Shown here in pieces: positions 60,129-64,000 of a stretch of 64,000 nucleotides of DNA. The notes beneath the pieces were generated by a model, which saw only the letters and a list, made by a program, of their open reading frames with translations, was not told the origin of the DNA and made no database searches. Source of the DNA: Dipylidium caninum (Eukaryota; Platyhelminthes; Cestoda; Cyclophyllidea; Dipylidiidae); assembly GCA_017562135.1 (NCBI GenBank), contig QEYB01000290.1:186001-250000 (forward strand), written 5' to 3'. The translations under genes and the position numbers were made by a program. The first letter of the stretch is position 1; each line of letters begins with the position of its first letter.

Positions 60129-60239
60129 TTGATTTGTACAGATAGGCTCGCAATGATAAACAATCCATACAGTTTTGATAAAAATATAAAGTACAAAATT
60201 ATGCATTTATGAGGCCAGAAAATGGGAAAGACGGAGAAC

Positions 60240-61226
60240 TTAGTGTTCGGAGAGCAAAGTTAATGCTTCCCTCAAGTACTTGATGGCTGAGTCTCGATCT
60301 TTGTATTGTAGACTGCTGATCGCAAATTTGGCAGCTTTGGCGGCCTTTTCACAAATTTCCTCGGGTAATTGGTCAGATTTCGATGATTCGTTCGGAGTAG
60401 AACCGCCTACAGTAGGTTTAACTAATTCAGAATCGGATTGAGTTTGCATAGATTTGGGTGGTAATGGGTCGTCGTGCAGACCAGCGATATCTACGTAAAG
60501 GTGAGTTTAGAACAAAGATAAAACCCATACTTGGCGCTACGGAGGCACCGTCTTCAGTGAGTGGTCCTGCGATGGGATTCTTACCGCGCTTTTTGCAGTC
60601 AAGCAGATAAACTGCCTTGTATTTCGCATACTTTCTAGCATTGGATAACTATAGGGGGATTTTTTTAATAAAATGAAAGGGAAGTCAGACCTCCTCGCTG
60701 GTTTCTCCGTTCAATGTAAGCACCTCGAGCAGGTTGGCGGAGACGAGGAAGCCACTTATTGTTGCCCTAAAGCAAAATTTTACGGAGGTCAACCTATCAG
60801 AAGGGGTACTCACGGCCCAAAATTGCCAGCCTCGTCGTTTTTGAAAGCCTCGGTGAATTTGTCCAAGGCCAATTTCTCGATATATTCCAGTCCCACCTGT
60901 TCTTCGGTGTAGAGAGGATCCCCTGCATTAGCCTCTTTAGCAGCCGCAAGGTAATCTAACAACTTAGCTATAAATTCCTTCGATTCCTTGTTTTTGTATT
61001 CTGGCTTAAGACCCATGCTTGCGACATATAATCGACCTGAAGTTCAGAGAACGAACAAGAACTCACAATAGTATGTGGTAACCGGATCTGTATTCTCATT
61101 GTCTTGAGCGATTTTGCAAATTCTTGCGAATTTTTTCAATACCTCTGGTGGTTTTGCAAGGTCCATAAGCAGTGTTGTCTCAGGTGTGTGGCGAATAGGG
61201 CGGCGAACATTATCAACACTAGCCAT
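60240..61226 (-). CDS. VTA1: VTA1 (LIP5), VPS4 cofactor in the ESCRT pathway
   Basis: Stimulates the VPS4 ATPase that recycles ESCRT-III on endosomes. Five exons: 61226-61067, 61036-60814, 60766-60691, 60648-60531, 60490-60240; total 828 nt (275 residues; human 307). Introns are 30, 47, 42 and 40 nt. The N-terminal MIT-like helices are clear: FARICKIAQDNENTDPVTTY then YCRLYVASMGLK (human AQEHDKRDPVVAYYCRLYAMQTGMK). Exon 3 reads FLVSANLLEVLTLNGETSEE (human YTASLLIDVITVFGELTDEN). Exon 4 NARKYAKYKAVYL matches human HRKYARWKATYI. The C-terminal VPS4-binding VSL helices are EKAAKAAKFAISSLQYKDRD then AIKYLREALTLL. The low-complexity linker between the two folded ends is shorter than in human, which explains the length. 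Stop codon lies 111 nt from that of METTL17 on the other strand. Confidence 0.95.
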
Positions 61227-63729
61227 CAGCTATTGGGATTATGTTGTGAATACTTTTGAGCCCCATTTGACATTTCCAAATCAGCTCGCCGTCACCACTT
61301 GCGGTTCAATTTCGAATTTAATTTAGGTGACAATTGACAACCATCCTCGAATGTTTTTAGGAGGCTTTAGTACGAGAATTTATATAGTAAAATGGTCGAA
61401 TTTTAGCTTTACAAACAATTTCGATTTTATGTGGTTTCAGTCGGAATAAGTTAAGTTGGATCATCACTTCCATGCAAACTTTACCAGATCACATAATATG
61501 GAGAGCAGTTCAGAAATCGCGTTGTGGGGACCTGGTAAACGGACGCGACCACGTAAATGGCGGAGATCGTCTATTTTTCCCAACCGTGTTTCTGATAGCG
61601 TTAGACCACTTCGTCCTCGCGAATAGGTGTACATAGACTATCACATAGGGATCATCGACCTTTAAGTGTCAACCGAGCTTCAGTCAATCAGCGCAAGACA
61701 CTAGCCCACAAAAATCTAAAAGTTCGCATCAAGCATGCCATCGCAATTTGTGCCAGACGAACAGTCCTTCATCAGTAGTAAACACCCAGGGAACACCAAT
61801 CTTCCCGACTTAATTAAACGTGGTATTACCACCCAAGGAGAACTGGATGTAGTAGACCACCCGACTAAGGCCTCACGTGTGTTCGCGAGAGCCGTCTGGC
61901 GGATTTCCGCACGCGCTGCGCATAGGCAGAGGTCCCACATAGCGTTTACCGGCAACCCCATAATGACCCAATCTTGAACTACATCTGACCTTTTTTAATC
62001 CCGAGTGACGTCCCAGCAAAAAACTAGTCAACGCTCCAAACACCCAAAGACGAAGCGTAGACTCTGCGCGCAGCAATGGACGCATCACTGAAAAGTCATT
62101 CGCTTGTGCCACTTTTCAACTTAGTCTATAAGGAGCCTCATCTATCAGCAAACTTTTCAAACGATACATTGAAGAGCATAGGAAAATATTAACCTCAAGA
62201 AACGCGAAACCTCAATCCGTCCAAATACCATCGAAATTCTCCAAATGCAACCCAAGACAAGGGCATTCTAGGGCGTTTCTTACTACCTGTTTACGTAAAT
62301 GATTGTTTACCTTGTTGAACCATATACATCCATAGACGAACATGAGAAAGATTGGAGAAAAGAAGGGGGTAAATGCAAGGCTAGTTTGTTTTTGTGATTC
62401 GATAAAGAGGAAAGTGCGCTAGCGCAACAGCACCACCCCACTATTAGAGGGGTGAGCGATCGATTTAGCAATGGAAACAGCAAGAAGTGTAGGGTGTTGT
62501 GAGAGGAGTGATACAAAAATTGGTAGAACGAAAGACGACACGCCTCGGGGGCGGGGAGAGGGTAAGGAAAGACACGGATAGATAGACACTCGAGCCACTG
62601 CGTGTAGCTGCACCTGTTCCTCGTTTAACACAAAACGTGGAGAACGGAAATAGCTCTAGACGTAAGTGCGGGCGTATAGATGCTGAATAATCAAAACGGG
62701 TCGGCACGATAGTGGGTTAAGTGAGTGATAAAAACAGATTGCAGTTGCAATTTCGATTCACTGATCCGTTGATTCATTGAATAAGTGACTAGGATAGATA
62801 AATGTGATTGTCTGCAGGAGCAAAGTTCACAGAAACTCGGTGGATGCGCCCTCGTAAAGGATGGAGTGCAGCAAACTGATGTTCGGTGTTGCGGAAAGAC
62901 AGAGGTAAGAATCAGCCTGCATCCAATCCTAGAAAAAACGGAATGAATGAAATTAATCACCAGGCAGTAGCAGGAGTTTGGACAAGGGTATCATTGATAA
63001 AGTACGACGGGGCTTAGCAACTACGGTTGTGGCCACGTATAAACACAGGACTGAGAGGTCAAGGTTTCACTGGGACTACAACAAATCAGTATACTACTTA
63101 AACCACATTGACCTTAAGCACTATGGACGTTCCCACGATCAGACTCAGAAATCAAAATAAAGAGATTTTGAAACAATCCTCTGGAGGGGAAATAAACAGC
63201 GCCACCGAGATCATACTAGATGTATTCAATCGAACACACGACTCCACTAGAAATGGAGGTGCTCACATCAAGCGATAATGACTCAAGCCAGAACCTATTA
63301 ATCAGAAAGTTCAAAAACACGACTTCTAAGTCGCAGGAGCGTAGAGTCTACGCTATACCAGATCTGAAGATTTTGCGCTAGAAGAACATATAGGTTGAAA
63401 AATCACTGTAGTTCCTCTAATGCTTTGAGTAAGTCTTAGGGAACCACACGAATGCGTTTGAACAGATCTAACAGTAGCGGTGGAAGCAGTCATGCTCTGA
63501 TAAATTCAAATGATTCTAGACGGTTACGACGCCAGTCTTGAGCTTTTACAACAGTAGCCAACTAATAGGTTTATTACAAATTCAAACAATTTATAGACCG
63601 AAAGAAAAGGTCATGAAACTACACTACAAACCTCCTGGTTACCTATCCTGCCAGAACTCGAAAGTAGGTCGAAGTTGGATGTAATCGAATTTACAGAAGA
63701 ATTAAACCTAATTAACCGTAAGGACTCAC
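61227..63729. other. Spacer between VTA1 and the right-edge zinc-finger gene
   Basis: No exon I can support. The plus frame 61735-61977 (80 codons, ATG start) has no recognised relatives or splice partners. The right part is probably intron or 3' UTR of the minus-strand zinc-finger gene entering from the right edge. It must also hold the VTA1 promoter. No repeats or RNA genes seen. Confidence 0.4.
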
Positions 63730-64000
63730 TTCTTCGGTGAACAAGTCGCAAAAGTCGGCAGTGGAACCAGCAGAGCAGCCAGTATTCGGAGTTGTTTTGG
63801 TGATACTGTCGGGAGAAACCACAGATGTGGGGGGCTGAGATGGTGCATGAGCGGCTAGATGCTTGCGGAAGCACGTTAGCGAGACGTACAGACGTTGACA
63901 ATGAGGACAGGTAAACTGGGGAATACGAATCGTTTCCGCTGTTGTAGCCACAGTGGTATTAGAGATAGTACTTCCATGTTTTTTTACTTCAACCTCTTCC
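63730..64000 (-). CDS. C2H2 zinc-finger protein, partial (runs off the window)
   Basis: One internal exon, open from the window edge to a GAAGAA/GTGAGT donor at 63729. It encodes a classical C2H2 finger: FTCPHCQRLYVSLTCFRKHL followed by AAH, that is C-x2-C-x12-H-x4-H. Basic residues precede it and a Pro/Ser/Thr-rich segment follows. Probably a DNA-binding regulator, but a single finger does not identify the family. Upstream exons lie to the right of the window; I could not find the next downstream exon with confidence. Confidence 0.65.

Noticed and set aside
61735..61977. 80-codon ORF between VTA1 and the right-edge gene
   Set aside because: Could be a small gene, but no motif, no splice partner and an equally long frame on the other strand (61716-61961).
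1..64000. tRNA, rRNA, spliced-leader RNA or transposon protein genes
   Set aside because: I looked for T-loop motifs, the spliced-leader sequence known to me from cestodes and reverse transcriptase or transposase motifs by eye and found none convincing; a covariance-model scan would be decisive.

Overview
This window is animal nuclear DNA, most probably from a flatworm and more specifically a tapeworm (cestode). The evidence is indirect: recognisable metazoan genes are split by introns that are often only 30-55 nt long, the class of mini-intron known from cestode genomes; genes are separated by long, AT-leaning, gene-poor stretches; and several start codons sit just downstream of a lone splice-acceptor-like AG, as expected where spliced-leader trans-splicing is used. 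I reassembled the gene models by hand from splice signals, reading phase and protein family similarity recalled from memory. No database search was run.

Layout. Left block (2.4-6.5 kb, all minus strand): CCDC28-like coiled-coil protein, EMC5/MMGT1 (ER membrane complex subunit 5), WDR53 (WD-repeat protein) and a possible 77-residue coiled-coil gene. EMC5 and WDR53 are separated by a single nucleotide. Plus strand 8.0-13.5 kb: a complete 13-exon MAPK15 (ERK7/8) of about 650 residues with two upstream ORFs. Minus strand 17.1-20.1 kb: an unrecognised protein of about 930-955 residues. Minus strand 21.5-23.3 kb: CASC3 (Barentsz/MLN51, exon-junction-complex core) in one uninterrupted exon. It is divergent from a plus-strand, 508-residue unrecognised, possibly zinc-binding protein (24.8-26.3 kb).

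26.3-46.1 kb is a gene desert of about 20 kb. Its main structure is a 7.1 kb inverted repeat: arms of about 1.1 kb (29564-30638 and 35544-36650) flank a 4.9 kb spacer. The arms are strongly polypyrimidine on one side and polypurine on the other.

Right block: an 11-exon SARA/endofin (ZFYVE9/16-type) gene on minus (46.1-56.3 kb), with a FYVE finger and the C-terminal SARA domain. It has a 4.7 kb last intron that contains an antisense 221-codon ORF. Divergent from it is METTL17 (mitochondrial ribosome assembly factor, plus, 57.0-60.1 kb), which ends tail to tail with VTA1 (ESCRT/VPS4 cofactor, minus, 60.2-61.2 kb), 111 nt between stop codons. At the right edge a C2H2 zinc-finger exon runs off the window on minus.

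The genes do not form one pathway: this is ordinary housekeeping and signalling content (ER membrane insertion, EJC/mRNA localisation, ciliary/autophagy kinase, endosomal TGF-beta adaptor, mitoribosome assembly, ESCRT recycling). I found no RNA genes, no transposon proteins, no CRISPR and no bacterial-type features. The most unusual points are the EMC5-WDR53 junction with its GC-AG mini-intron, the large inverted repeat, and the two long proteins I cannot assign.
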